Shown here one piece after another: positions 35,301 to 46,719 of a stretch of 64,000 nt of DNA (the first letter of the stretch is position 1; each line of letters opens with the position of its first letter). Under the pieces are notes generated by a model. It saw only the letters and a program-made list of their open reading frames with translations. It was not told where the DNA came from and did no database searches. Made by a program: the position numbers and the translations under genes. This stretch comes from Altica lythri (lineage: Eukaryota > Arthropoda > Insecta > Coleoptera > Chrysomelidae): positions 44,098,727 through 44,162,726 of the forward strand of contig OZ034803.1 of the NCBI GenBank assembly GCA_964028335.1. The letters are read 5' to 3'.

Positions 35301-36251
35301 GGGTGCACAATTTTTTGTTGTTTGTTATATTTTGTACTGTTTTATTTTATTTTGTACATCCGTAGAAAAAGTATAGTGTTTTACTCGCAAGGAATAACTT
35401 ATTATTTACTCGTATGATTTACATTCCTTACTCGTTAAACAATAAAAAGTTCATAGAATTCTTACAACCTAACGCGCATATTAACGCAAACATGTATAAT
35501 GAAACTCTGTAAAACCTCCATCAAGCATTGTAAAGAAAATGTCTGCGGAAACTGTCACGTATTCTAAGACTGCTACACGACAATGTCGACCTCACGTATT
35601 GTTAAAGTGGTAAAAGAAAATCTACAACCAAAGAAATGTATAATAATGCATCCACTCTAAAATCCCGATTTATTGTTAAGCAATTTTTATATTTTAAGCC
35701 ACTCAAAAGACGTACAAGGTTATCATATTTAGTGGGATCAAGAAGTAAAAAAAGCTGTAAAAAATTCTCTGAGCAACAGCCATAAGAGTTCTTTAACAAT
35801 AGGGTACCTATGGGTTTTAATTGTAATTGCAATTATTTGTAAACATTTTTGTCAATAATTTTTTTGGCCAAAAATTGCTTTCAATTGTACAAACCTCGTT
35901 GTAAGTTGTAATTACATCTCCTAATGTAATATAATACAAATAATAACAAGCTGCACATTGGAACGTTGAACTGACCAGGATCTTAGTATCCAAAAAAATT
36001 TCTTTAGGTATATGCATTGAAGTTTTGCTGCTATCCGTAATATGACATTTCTCCTTTGCAACATGTTCATTCAGTACAGGTATTTAGGTCTCCGGTCAGG
36101 CAGACACCTTAGTGAATACAAGGGTAGTTATAATTCGAAATCCCGACAGGTTCACACATAAGTGAATACATGGGTGGTGGCGGATAAGGGTAAAGAGTAA
36201 TGTTGGACCCTTGAGAAGCCTAAATCCAAAATGGCGCACAGCTGGGTAGAT
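35301..36251. other. Unassigned AT-rich sequence
   Basis: No supported gene, RNA or element end was found. Minus-strand open frames at 35602-36017 lack motifs. Confidence 0.3.
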
Positions 36252-36352
36252 CTGGATCTAAAAATTTGGGGAGGGACGAGCTAGTGCTCAGCCAGCACTA
36301 ATGCCACATATGACCTATTGTCCATCCTCCCGTGTGTAGGGATATCCTCATC

Positions 36353-37150
36353 TCAGGCTGTCACCAGGCCTAGTGATTTAAAATAGGTGACGAGGCTCCC
36401 AAGGGGGATCTCTCTGACATCGGCTGGTGTAAGCCAGTACTCGCCCAACAGGGATCTTCTGATTTCAGAAAAAGCAGAGCAGTCATACATTATATGTCCT
36501 ACTGTTTTCTCTTCTGGTTCGCAGCTTTTGCATAGCGGCGATTCTGTTAATTTCATCCTAAAGAGATGTTGTCGCAATTGGTAGTGACCTGTTAAAATTT
36601 CCACAGCTTTTCGGAGATTTTGTCTGGTCAATGCCTTAAATTTTTTTGATGTTTCCTCTCCAGGATGAGGTAATAACTCTCTGGCCAGTCTACAGTTCGT
36701 AGTTTCATCCCAGCACTGTATAAAGTTATGGTGAGAGTGCTGTTTGATAAGGTCCACAACAGCGGACAATGTTAGCTTGGTAGATGGGCGAGGGCTAACA
36801 TATTTGTAGCCCGCAGCCCTCCTTGCTAAATTGTTCGCAAGGAGAGATTGATGACATTCTAGTACTAAACTTGAAGTGATAGGTTTGATGACATTCTAGT
36901 ACTAAACTTGAAGTGATACGTAGTCTATTCAAAGTCAGTAGTGCTTGTCGGCAGTCTGTGTATATATTTACATTCCTGTCTGTGATATTCCTATTGATTA
37001 ATTCTTTTACAGCTATGGTTATGCCTGTGAGTTCTGACTGAACCACACTTGACAAGCCATTCATAGCCCATTTTATTTTTAGGTTCAAGGATCTAGAGTA
37101 AATTCCACATCCCACACATTGCTTTGTTTTTGATCCATCCGTATAGGCGC
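36353..37150 (-). pseudogene. RNase H and C-terminal region of LOA-like ORF2
   Basis: From 37150 downward: a damaged TDGS-type start, VGCGIYSRSL-like residues, VVQSELTGIT with the conserved glutamate, then IYTDCRQALL. At about 36846-36910 a ~40-bp stretch is duplicated (CACTTCAAGTTTAGTACTAG twice on the minus strand). About 25 codons, including the KGHGNSKGN segment present at 1036, are missing. The downstream frame (36769-36353) is intact to the C-terminus. The catalytic histidine region is therefore lost. Confidence 0.75.
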
Positions 37151-37725
37151 TCTTTTAGTTTTATTATTAAATAGAACGATAAAAAAAAAACGAATATTTT
37201 TTCTGCAAAGCAAATTGGATTTTTTTTGTATTTCGATCTAAGTTCCTTGGCGAAAGTTGTTTAGTTTCATGAGTAGAACACGTGGTATGAAAATAAAAAA
37301 CATAATAATAACATACAAAATGCTACAGCTGATTTCTCATTTACTATGGGAAATCAATTTTTTTTTTCATATGTCGATCTATGTTTCTTAGGGAAAGTTG
37401 TTCAGTTTCATGAATAGAACACGTGAGTTAAATTAAGTTAGAACTTTTCCTAACAACTGGAACGCTAAAAAAATTAGCTTTACTAATAAAAATAATTCAG
37501 AACTCATAACTCACAAATCACGCACAACTTTTTACAAAGCCATCCGATATTTATAATATATTTTTTATTGGAAAGAGCATACCGCGTGGTCGTCGGTTCC
37601 ATATCAATTTCAAAGGAAAAGTCCAACCCATTAGGGTAGTAAATCGGGGAATATTTGAATATTCCCATACTGATTGTTGTAAAGTAACACCACGTATAAA
37701 ACCGTGATCTAAACTAAAAAAACAT
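37151..37725. other. Foreign insert in LOA-like element with ~140-bp direct repeat
   Basis: AT-rich sequence unlike the flanking retrotransposon. Two diverged copies of a unit (about 37208-37290 and 37348-37430) share GTTCCTTGGCGAAAGTTGTT or GTTTCTTAGGGAAAGTTGTT, followed by CAGTTTCATGA-like and AGAACACGTG words. No coding region. Confidence 0.5.
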
Positions 37726-38284
37726 AATTAAAAAAATAATTAAAAAATAACGAAAAACCCGCCTGCATGGATAGCTACAACTAAAAATCAACTGAAAAGA
37801 CTGAAACAAGACGAAAATTCAATGACTAGGTATTTAAAAAAAATTAATGATTAGGTACTTAGAACCAGAAACATAAACTGAAACAGTACCACACCTACGT
37901 ACCTAGGTTTTGTACAAATAGAAATATCAGCACGGTAGTCATTCAATTTTATGCAACATTAAACAGAATTACAGTCGAAGGCATGCACAAAAGGATAATA
38001 ATTTAACATAGCATACACTTTCATGCCTCCGACTGCAATTCTGTTTATAATGTTGCAAAAAATTGAATGACTACCGTGCTGATATTTCTATTTGTACAAT
38101 ATGTAGGTACGTAGGTGTGGTACTGTTTCAATTTATGTTTCTGGTTCTAAGTACCTAATTATTGTTTTTTTTTTTAAATACCTAGTCATTGAATTTTCGT
38201 CTTGTTTCAGTTTTTCAGTTGATTTTTAGTTGTAGCTATCCATGCAGGCGGGTTTTTTGTTATTTTTTAATTATTTTTTTAATT
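37726..38284. mobile_element. Foldback element: 260-bp inverted arms, 36-bp loop
   Basis: The left arm 37726-37985 is the near-perfect inverse of the right arm 38022-38284. Matching words are CCCGCCTGCATGGATAGCTA with TAGCTATCCATGCAGGCGGG, and CAGCACGGTAGTCATTCAAT with ATTGAATGACTACCGTGCTG. There is no gene. The right end abuts the retrotransposon directly at the end of the polymerase domain. Arm similarity implies recent origin or gene conversion. Confidence 0.8.
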
Positions 38285-40249
38285 TAACTCTGCTTTCTAT
38301 GTGTGAGTTTCACGTCAGCTTGCTGTCAAGGATAACACCTAAGTATTTCACTTCTGTAGCAAAGCTTAATTAAACGTTGAAAAGACTGGGTGCGTTTAAG
38401 TCCCTAGGTTTCTTTTTCTTCGTGAAGAGAATCATTTCTGTCTTTTTGGGGTTAATAGACAGCGATTGCTCTTTACAACATGTCTCTAAAGTTTTGAAAG
38501 CAACTTGCATTCTGTCGCTTTCAAACTTTCCTATTGGCAGAATTACAATGTCGTCTGCGTAGGCTACTGTATAGATTTTGTCATGTTTATTGAGGCGGCG
38601 AATTAGGCTATGTAGAACAAGGTTCCACAGTAGAGGTGATAAAACTCCTCCTTGTGGACAGCCCCTCGTAACCTTGCCTCGTAACTTGACATCATTTACA
38701 GTTATTTCCATTGCACGCATGGAGGGCATGCTGAGAATACATCCGCTTACTGTTGTAGGTACATTTCGATTAGTAAGCGAGTGTATTATTTTAGGGAACA
38801 TGGTTTTATCGAAAGCTTCCTCGAATACGATCAGGGTGGACTCTTTCTTGTCCAATGATCGCTTGATCTGACCAACCACATAATCTAGGACCGTATCGGA
38901 GGATTTTCCTGTTGTGTGTGCATGTTGATTGGGATGCAGTGGTTTGTTGTTAATCACTGTATCCCTTATGTACCTTTCATTTAGCCTCTCTAGCGTTTTT
39001 AATAAGAATTGGTCGGTAAGCTTTGGGAATGGAGTAATCCATTCTTCCAGCTTTTGGTATGAAGACAACCTTAACTTTCCTGTTTCGTAAGTATACCAAT
39101 ATCCCTGTATGGATCTTTTGTTAACGCTCTTTGGAGTCTCGATGCCTGTGAAAAACCCTCGAATTTTTCACAGTAGGTTCTCCAAGCCGTTCTCTGTTTT
39201 TGCCTAACGACTTTTTTGTATTCGTTAAGGTAGAGCTTGTATAAGTTCTAATCCTCGAGGAGTTTTGAACTACTTGCCTTGTTAGAAGCCTTTCTTGCCA
39301 TCTTCCTTAGGCGTTCTAATTCCGGGCACCTCCAAGGAGTGAAGTTGCCTTTATTATTAGTCAGCCTTAGGGGGCAAGAGCTTTTGTAAGACTTGATGAT
39401 TCTGTTCTGTATCGTTGTTGTATACCGTTCCAGATCACTATTATTTCCGAGTGTGGTGACCTCACACTCCCGCAGAGCCCTTTCCAACCGAGAAGCGTAA
39501 GCTGCTCTGTCGGTCTTTCTAGGGTTGCGGGATAGAGTTAAGGGCACAGCACCCAGATCTATTTTAAATCACCGGTGATCTGACATTGATAATTCGTCAG
39601 ACACCTGCCAGCATCGGATTTGTTTTGATATTTTAGTTGTACACAATGTTATATTTACTATGGTTTGACTTCGAGAGTGTACAAAGGTGGGAGTGGTACC
39701 TCTGTTCATAATGCAGAGGTTATTTCCTATTATATAGTCATAAAGTGACTTACCTCTGGCGTTTATGTTCTTACTGCCCCAGTTGACGTGATGCCCATTG
39801 GAGTCGCAGCCGATTATGAGCTCCAATTTCTGGTGCTGGCAGTACTTCACCAGTTCCTCCAGTTCCCTGCTAGGTGGTGGTGCGGCTGTATCAGAGGGGA
39901 GGTGAACTGATGCTAGGACTACGGTATTTGGTTGTCCGTTGCAACTAGCACATTTCATCCTTCCTGCATTCAAGTCTGAGCAGAAGAGATGTGCCAGAGG
40001 ATGAACTTTAATTTGTCTAGGTACGTATATGGCAGTCCTTGGCTATTTATTGCTGGGAAAGTAAAAAGTTTCACCAGTTAAAGTACTTAAACCAATGATT
40101 CTGGTTTTCCATATCCAGGGTTCTTGGATTAATGCAATTGTGTCCTGTTGCTCAGCAAAGTGGCGGCTGATGGTTGTCATGGCCACTTTGCTGTACTGGA
40201 GGTTACACTGGATAAATGAAGTCGTGTCGGCTCCTTCTCTATGATCCAT
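38285..40249 (-). pseudogene. LOA-like ORF2: endonuclease and reverse transcriptase
   Basis: The minus strand starts MDHREGADTTSFIQCNLQYS (40249). It runs through the apurinic-type endonuclease with QEPW (near 40115), IIGCDSNGHHVNWGS (near 39800) and SDHR (near 39572). The polymerase has RGCPQGGVLSPLLWNLVL (near 38660), the catalytic YADDIVIL (near 38560) and a KYLGVIL-type end (near 38345). Stops or frame changes near 40040, 39560, 39240 and 39070 break it into four frames. TRGCPQGGVLSP together with RNase H favours the LOA/I side of the non-LTR tree. Confidence 0.85.
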
Positions 40250-40275
40250 TATTATTATAATTTTTTTTTAATTAT

Positions 40276-41214
40276 TTATTCGGTCAGGGGGACCGTTTCT
40301 GAGAACCCGTCGGTTTGCATCTTTTCAAGTGCCTCCTCAGGTGCCTCGTCTGCAGGGGTGTCGACCGCCAGACTTTCTAGCTCGACGCCACTGCTGGTCT
40401 CCTCCTGACCTTCCTTCTTGGCCTCTTTGGCCTTTACCTTTATAGTCAATGAGGTGAACGCATAGCTCAACCTCATCGACTTCTATTTGAGGGTAGTTAA
40501 ATCCTCGTCCCCTACTACGAAGACGAATAGATGCCCTCTCGGTTCTGTTTTGGCCACGTGGTGGAAAGAGCTCCATCTCGGGACCTTAAGGTCCGGGTTT
40601 TGCCTACTTAGCCGACGCAGCACGACCTTCTTCTCCTTGAGTATCTCGGTTGATCTACTCGAGATCCAGAGGGATGCTTCTGTTAGTTTCGGTAGGCAGT
40701 CTACTCCTACGACTTTGAGTGAAGCGTCCTCCCACAGACGAAGGCCAACAGTGTTGGTAAGCCATGCCAACGTCGCGTCGTCATCGCAGGTAACTTTGAT
40801 GATTTCACCAGAGTGCGACCACTGACGGAACGTTGGTGGCTTGGCGTTACTGGAGGAGGCGGCCAAAACTACTTTGTCCAGCTCTCCCAGCAGCATGTCT
40901 TGGACAAGAACTTCCCTTTCGGCAGAAATTTTGCGGTAGGGGTTGCTTTTGTATATTATACCTTAAGGTATGCTGTGTTCCTTGCCTCTTTTGGAGGAAG
41001 AACTAGCAACATTACCTGAAGGTTGTGCTACTAAATGTCCAGAGGCGGTTCGCGCTGCAGGGTTTCCTTCAGCCTGATGTGCCTTTCTCCTTCTTCTCAG
41101 TTCCGCACCGCAGTATCGTTTACCTTTGCGGTGTTTGGGTTTTTCCGATTGAGGCGGACATTTCTGTCCAGTCTCAGTCGTGTTTGGTTTGTTTGTAATT
41201 TTTTCGGTTTCCAT
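40276..41214 (-). pseudogene. LOA-like ORF1 (Gag-like, DUF4780-type)
   Basis: From 41214 downward, a lysine/arginine-rich N-terminal tail (KHRKGKRYCGAELRRRRKAH) leads, after a frame break near 40960, into a 137-codon frame (40896-40483). That frame contains FRQWSHSGEIIKV, LKVVGVDCLP and a late WSSFHHVAK ... GHLFVFVV block. The pattern resembles the DUF4780 domain found in insect ORF1 proteins, proposed to bind RNA; I infer this from motif spacing only. An acidic tail (40476-40276) precedes ORF2 by under 30 bp. Confidence 0.55.
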
Positions 41215-41400
41215 GTTGGTCCCACGAGTAGCAAGGGAAAAGAAAGGTCACCACCTGACAGAGCCCCGCATGTCAGGGGAAGGTTAAATACAAGAGGGTG
41301 CTGCCCAGTGCCCTCAGGGGAACGTTCGCGACCACATTCTAACCAGTGGCCTTTCAGACCTCGGCACGTTATCTTACACCTTAGCATGGGTTAAGCTGGT

Positions 41401-43153
41401 CCGCGACGACGGCTTTCGCAAAAGTTTTTAGGTCCCCTCATTCTACTTATAACCGTCACTGATCAAGTTGCGCCGACCACCTTCTATTCGCCACCTGGAG
41501 ACGCGCCTGGTAGGTAGCTCAACCTCACTTTAACCAAATAAAGGGTGCCAGGACAGCTGAACCACTTGAAGCTCTAATCCAACATTACATGGTGGAAATG
41601 GAGGACATATTACGGATAATGAGTTTTAGCTCAAATGTTGGTGCTCTTTTCCCTTGTCTACGACTTCTTTCGTAATCACTTATGTTTCTGCCCGGCAGGA
41701 TTTCGAATTATCATAACAACATCTTCGACTGGGACAATTTTTATCTATATTATCGATGACGAAAATTTCCCGAAAAATTGGAAACTTTTACCCTTTATAG
41801 CTACCACCTGTATCCATTGAGTGGAAATTATGTATTAAATGAACATCTTGCATAAATACACAAATCAATTCAAATTTAAATTTATAGTAAGTATTGTTGT
41901 TATAAAATATGATTTATCATTTTTGGCAGTTGATAAACAGTAGTGAATAATCAAATAATAAAAATAACATTATTAAAACAATATCTGAGGTCAAGTAAAT
42001 TTACGAAAGTTCAATTCTATGACGACATACTTTTATCGGCTCCTTGTCAACATAGAGATGTTTTTTTGGTTTAAGTGATGAAGCGCGGTTTGATTAGGAG
42101 AGGGTGTCTAAAAGGGGTAGGTTTACAATAAACTCCCAAAAGTTGTAGTTTATGGGCTTTGATCGCCACTTTTTTGTTTTTGTTTTATAAGAGAGATCGT
42201 AAACTTTAAAATAACCAATAATTGCTGCGCTATTTCAAAGATTATTATTATTTAAAATGAAAAAATAAAAACCTTTGTAAAAACCCGCTTTGCTCTACAA
42301 AGGGACGGACCTAAAGCGGGTAATTCGTTTGGGCAATGTCGGTAAGCAGTTTGAGCAAAGCAAACAATTAAATTACTCGTATTAAACATCGTAGTAAGAA
42401 TAATGTAATAGTATTGACAGCAAAAAAATAGCCAGGTTTAGAATTTTTACAAGTTACACACATTAAGTTTTTAATAAACTTATCAGATTTTTTATCGGAT
42501 GCCAAGTCGCATTACGGCTGTTAAGCTGGAACTGATTTAAACTCGTAAGTGTTCGTGTAATCCCTGAATACTTAGAAATCAGTGCTTACTGTTTATGCTC
42601 TATACGACTACGACTGGATACGAATGCCCACCCGCCTTAGGCCAAATATATGCTTTTTGAAAATACTTTTAATAAAAGCTATATTTATTAATTGAAGACA
42701 AGTGATAACGTGTTTCGACACCCAATCGAAATTTTAAAATATTTAAAAAATCCGTACCTATTGACAGAAAACAAAAAATCACACATATTAACAAAAAAGT
42801 AATTTTACAGGATATTGAGGGAATTTAAGACTGTCATCAGTAATTAAATTATAGGATTATTTTTAATCTACCCTATATTTGAATAAGTTAGATCTTTGTT
42901 ATTTTTGAAAACTAGCTTTAAGATAAGAATATTGCTCGTTCCTACGGCCATCGCATGTAATAGGTATCATAATAAATTTATCTGTTTCCTACTATAGTTT
43001 TTAATCAATATTTGATTCTAAAATTTTACATATTTGCATTAAGCAGAGAAACATTCGTACATTCGATACGTTCAACAACGACAACCATCGGGTTTTCCGA
43101 GTGCCACCCGTACTCCATACACTTGCGATTCCCAGCGTGTATCTTATTTAATA
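41401..43153. other. Unassigned; GC-rich leader edge then AT-rich sequence
   Basis: 41400-41560 is relatively GC-rich and may be 5' leader of the LOA-like element. Beyond it is AT-rich sequence without genes. A hairpin, AACCCGCTTTGCTC ... CTAAAGCGGGT, lies at about 42283-42322. Confidence 0.35.
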
Positions 43154-44110
43154 CTAGCGGACCCGGCGAACTTCGCACCGCCTAACACTAATGTTTTTTC
43201 AATTTTTTTTTTATTTTTACGATTAATTTTTTGTATTTTTTATCATATTTTCTCGTTAGTTACCAGTTTTTACTATTATTTATAGTACTTTGTAATTTAT
43301 CGGTTAGGTATATTAGGTAAGTAAGTTTTGCTCTTTTAAATATATGAGATATCAACTGCGCCACCTTACGGTGGCGTCATAGTACTTAGTTATGTAAGAA
43401 TTACAGGTGTAAATTTATAACATCTCAACTGCGCCACCTTAGGGTAGCGTCATAATAAATAATTTCGTAATAAACGCATCCGATCGCTGCAAAATTTAAA
43501 GTGCTATAAGGAAAATCGCGGCCTCCGATGCGCTATTTATAGGCACGTTACCGCCGTCCCGGCCGGCCAGTCCACCGCAAGCGCTACGTCCCGCAATTTT
43601 AAATCTGTAATATCTTCGAAAATATTCATTTAAATCTTGTGCTGTACAGGACCATATAGATCTATATTAAATCAACAATGTATTTAAGCTATTTAATTGG
43701 ATAAGGATTAATGCCGTATTGGTTAAAATCGCTTCGAAAATTAGCCATTATTTGTCGTAAAAAGTAAATGACAAAAAAATGTTATTGTGGGATATCCATA
43801 AGGGATAACCATCGCGGAGTTTTCTGTAGACCTTTTCAATGTGTACAAATACTTACTACAATTATTTTGATAAATCTCGTAGGGTTCAGCCTGCGTTTGC
43901 AATGTAAGCGGAAAAAAAATTCATAATTAACGACATCACATTAGAAACCTCAAAAATAACAGTATTTCTCCACTATTTAATGGATGTTATTATCACTCTA
44001 TCTATTAAAAAAAACCGCATCAAAATCCTTTGCGTAGTTTTAAAGATTTAAGCATACAAAGGGAAATAGGGACAGAAAAGCGACTTTGTTTTATACTATA
44101 TGTATATTGA
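43154..44110 (-). mobile_element. Non-autonomous Helitron (minus)
   Basis: The minus strand begins TCAATATACATATAGTATAA (44110 downward), with AAACAAAGTCGC just inside, as in common insect Helitron 5' ends. It ends with stem GGCG-N10-CGCC, then GGGTCCGCTAG at 43154. The A|T junction is satisfied at both ends. Two hairpin units (GCGCCACCTTACGGTGGCG near 43359 and a mutated copy near 43431) match the other Helitron interiors. A GC-rich patch at 43515-43605 is unlike the rest. 957 bp, no coding. Confidence 0.7.
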
Positions 44111-44135
44111 TGATTTTTCATCTATCTATCTTCTA

Positions 44136-44723
44136 TCTATACTTATAATAAATCTGTAGAGAGGTCAATTCTGCACATGAAATATATTTCCAAAATAACT
44201 ATCAGGGGGTGATTAGGGATCGATACAGATGCCAAAACTGAAATCAGTAAAATTTTTGTCTCTCTGTCTGTCTGTCTGTCAGTCTGTATAACCGTTACAG
44301 AAACAAAAACTACTCGACGGATTTTAACGAAACTTGGTACAATTATTTTTCATACTCCTGAGCAGGTTATAGGATACTTTACATCACGCTACAATCAATA
44401 GGAGCAGAGCAGTGAAAACCACTTTTACGGTGTGGTTGGCGAAATTTTCATACAACAATCTATATGTCACGCGAACGACGTCGCGGGTACATCTATATAG
44501 AACCCCAAAATGTAGTTAGAATTTTTGTTGTACGTCTGTATGTCTATCTATATGTTTGTGCGCACATCACATGAAAACTACTGATCCGATTCGAATGCGG
44601 TTTTCTTTTAACTTAACATCTGGTGTATAAAAATCTCTCCTTCCACCACTTTAACATGGTAAAGGGGGAAATTTTTATACAACAATTAACACGCCACGCG
44701 AACGACGTCGCGAGTACACCTAG
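44136..44723 (+). mobile_element. Helitron-type repeats (plus), two tandem 3' ends
   Basis: It starts TCTATACTTATAATAAATCT (44136). The stem CGCGA-acgacg-TCGCG followed by GGTACATCTAT ends a first unit at about 44496. A second unit (about 44500-44723), starting near ATGTAGTTAGAATTTTTGTT, repeats the organisation and ends CGCGAGTACACCTAG followed by T. Both units carry the CTGTATGTCT and AAAACTACT motifs common to this group. There is no protein gene. Confidence 0.65.
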
Positions 44724-44732
44724 TATATAATA

Positions 44733-45008
44733 GATCTGAGCTCTATTTTACTTGATACATATAACGTCACCGACTTAAATTGACCTATCTCCTTTATTTG
44801 TTAACCGATTTTTAATTAAAAAAATAAACTAGTAAATGTTAAGTGAAGCCCATTTAATATATTTCTAAACACTGCATCCAAATGGGTTAAGCAGTTTCTG
44901 AGATTAGCGTTAACAAACATAGATATATGATCCATACAGACATACAGACAGACGAAATAAAAAACACATTGTTTTGAGTTCCCTTGCGTATATAAAAGCC
45001 TTTATTAT
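44733..45008 (-). mobile_element. Helitron 5' fragment (minus)
   Basis: The reverse strand from about 45000 reads ATATACGCAAGGGAACTCAA, then CTGTCTGTATGTCTGTATGG and a GCTAATCTCAGAAACT word, the standard inner 5' region of insect Helitrons. The other end (ATAGATCTGAGCTCTAT) matches about 3580-3600 in inverse. The limits are approximate. Confidence 0.45.
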
Positions 45009-46082
45009 CTATTTTTAAATATATTAGTCATGTACACGCATTAAAAAAATGATTATGTACTTTAACTTCTAAAGCAGAAATTGGAAGTAAGATATCTTTC
45101 TTTAATTAATTGCAATTTGCCGCAATCTTATATCTAATCTTTTTAATATAATTATTTTAATACTTTGTAATAAAATCTAAATTATATTCACGGACTACAT
45201 TTTTTATAATGATGTAAAGTATACATTTTAATAAAAAATTTATAAAACATTATCAACAAAATATTATGTAGGTACATGAATTACTTATTAACAATAAGAT
45301 AAGATTACTTTTTTTACACAAGCAGTGTGTTATAATGTAAAAGGTTAGTTGTTGAATTAATCACATTTTTTAAAGAAATACGTTAACTTCAAAATGATTA
45401 TTAACATTGGTTATATAAATAACTTAATTGGCACTACTATAGCTGGTAAGAAGTTTTTTTTTAATATTTATTTTTTTAATTATAAAATTTTGGTGTGTAT
45501 TGGTTTAATTAATTGGTAAGTGGTCCCAGAAAACCTCATCACATAATTTTTGTCTGTAATATTGCCATTAGTTAATTTAACGCACTGCTATTTCTGATAA
45601 ACTTCAATTAGTTGTATTTTTATGGTTTAATATAGAGCACTGATTGACTTAATTCCAGTAAAATATCGCTTGGATTTTTACGAATAAGTGAATTAAAAAT
45701 CCCCAGACCGAGGCGAAAATTATACTGCCACTGTGGAATAATATGTTGCAGCGGACCAACATACACAATGGTATACGGAGGTGCTTATACAAATAGGAGC
45801 GAATTCCCCAGACTTGTGACTTGTGTGTGTTCTGCGGACTTGACGCTGCTTACCTATTTGCTTCCTCTTCATTAAAAGCAACGACTCTTCCATCGAAGGA
45901 ACTTATTTCAACTACTTTACACACTCAATTGACTCAATACTCATTACGTCACTACACCGAAAACACACAATTAGATCTTGATTCTGCGATAAAATCGCTG
46001 TTTGGTGTACACAATTCAGTTTTGCTACCGTAATATTAGCAAAATGTCCGCGTCAGTCTGGGGGACAAACGAAAAAACGATA
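45009..46082. other. Unassigned AT-rich sequence
   Basis: No supported feature. The plus-strand frame 45821-46033 has balanced amino-acid use but no recognisable motif or splice context, so I leave it uncalled. Confidence 0.3.
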
Positions 46083-46715
46083 GCTATATTAGAAAATTAA
46101 ACCAAATTCAAAGAATCTCGTAACCGAAGCACTGCCAAGCAAACCGACCAGGGCAATGGAAATAATACTTGGAATGACCACCCTTGATATATTTGTTAAG
46201 GAGGTACCATTGATGACCATGGTACGCTTTCGCACGGTTGGTTCGAACGCACTGTAGGGACCGGCACCCATAGGGAAAGTCTGTAGAGGGAATCACTAAA
46301 GGCGATACCACTCTTACAGGCAGACACGAATGCCGTCGTACCAAGATTTGTCTTCGATAAACGCTACAAAAAATTAACAGACAAGACAGCAGACCTCATC
46401 GAAGTGAATGCTCTGAGCGCCAACACGGATGGGTCAAAAACGCAGCAAGGTGTGGGATGTGGAATTTACTCTAGATCCTTGAGTCTGAAAATGAAAAGGG
46501 CTGTGGATGACTTGTCAAGTGTGGTTCAGTCAGAACTCACAGGCATAATCATAGCTGCAAAAGAATTAATCAATAGGAACATCAGAGGCAGGAATGTTGA
46601 TATTTACACGGACTGCCGACAAGCACTACTGACCTTGAATAGACCACGTATCACTTCAAGTTTCTAGAATGTCACCAAATTTTAACTGAGGCCAGCCAGA
46701 ATACGCGGTCACTGT
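46083..46715 (+). pseudogene. LOA-like ORF2 fragment: linker and RNase H
   Basis: It opens with a polymerase-to-RNase H linker (a LNQIQRI-like start, MEIILGMTTLDIFVK near 46155-46195). It then enters RNase H with NTDGSKTQQGVGCGIYS (46421-46471), VVQSELTGI and IYTDCRQALL. A 3-bp loss and frame change near 46662 end the frame. Homology to 854-1654 stops at about 46711. Both ends are truncated and no target duplication was seen. This copy supplies the linker that is missing at 37151-38284. Confidence 0.75.
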
Positions 46716-46719
46716 ATAT

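Larger units (their letters stand above)
36252..41400 (-). mobile_element. LOA/I-like non-LTR retrotransposon, nearly full length, interrupted
   Basis: Read on the minus strand from about 41400 to 36252: a GC-rich leader, ORF1, ORF2 with endonuclease, polymerase, RNase H and a C-terminal Cys/His region, and a 3' UTR ending CTAGATCCAG at 36252. This end matches the TPRT-defined end of the copy at 854-1654. The segment 37151-38284 is foreign and replaces the polymerase-RNase H linker. The 5' end is not fixed: sequence up to about 41560 is still GC-rich. No matching target duplication was found. Confidence 0.8.

Noticed and set aside
40487..41394. Plus-strand open frames over the LOA-like ORF1
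   Set aside because: Antisense shadows of the ORF1 coding strand in a GC-richer region.
36252..41560. Target-site duplication for the minus-strand LOA-like element
   Set aside because: CAGCTGGGTAGAT next to the 3' end was compared with the 5' flank up to 41600 (for example GACAGCTGAACC); no convincing match was found.
45821..46033. 70-codon frame with balanced amino-acid use
   Set aside because: No recognisable family and it lies between transposon remains; not enough to call a gene.
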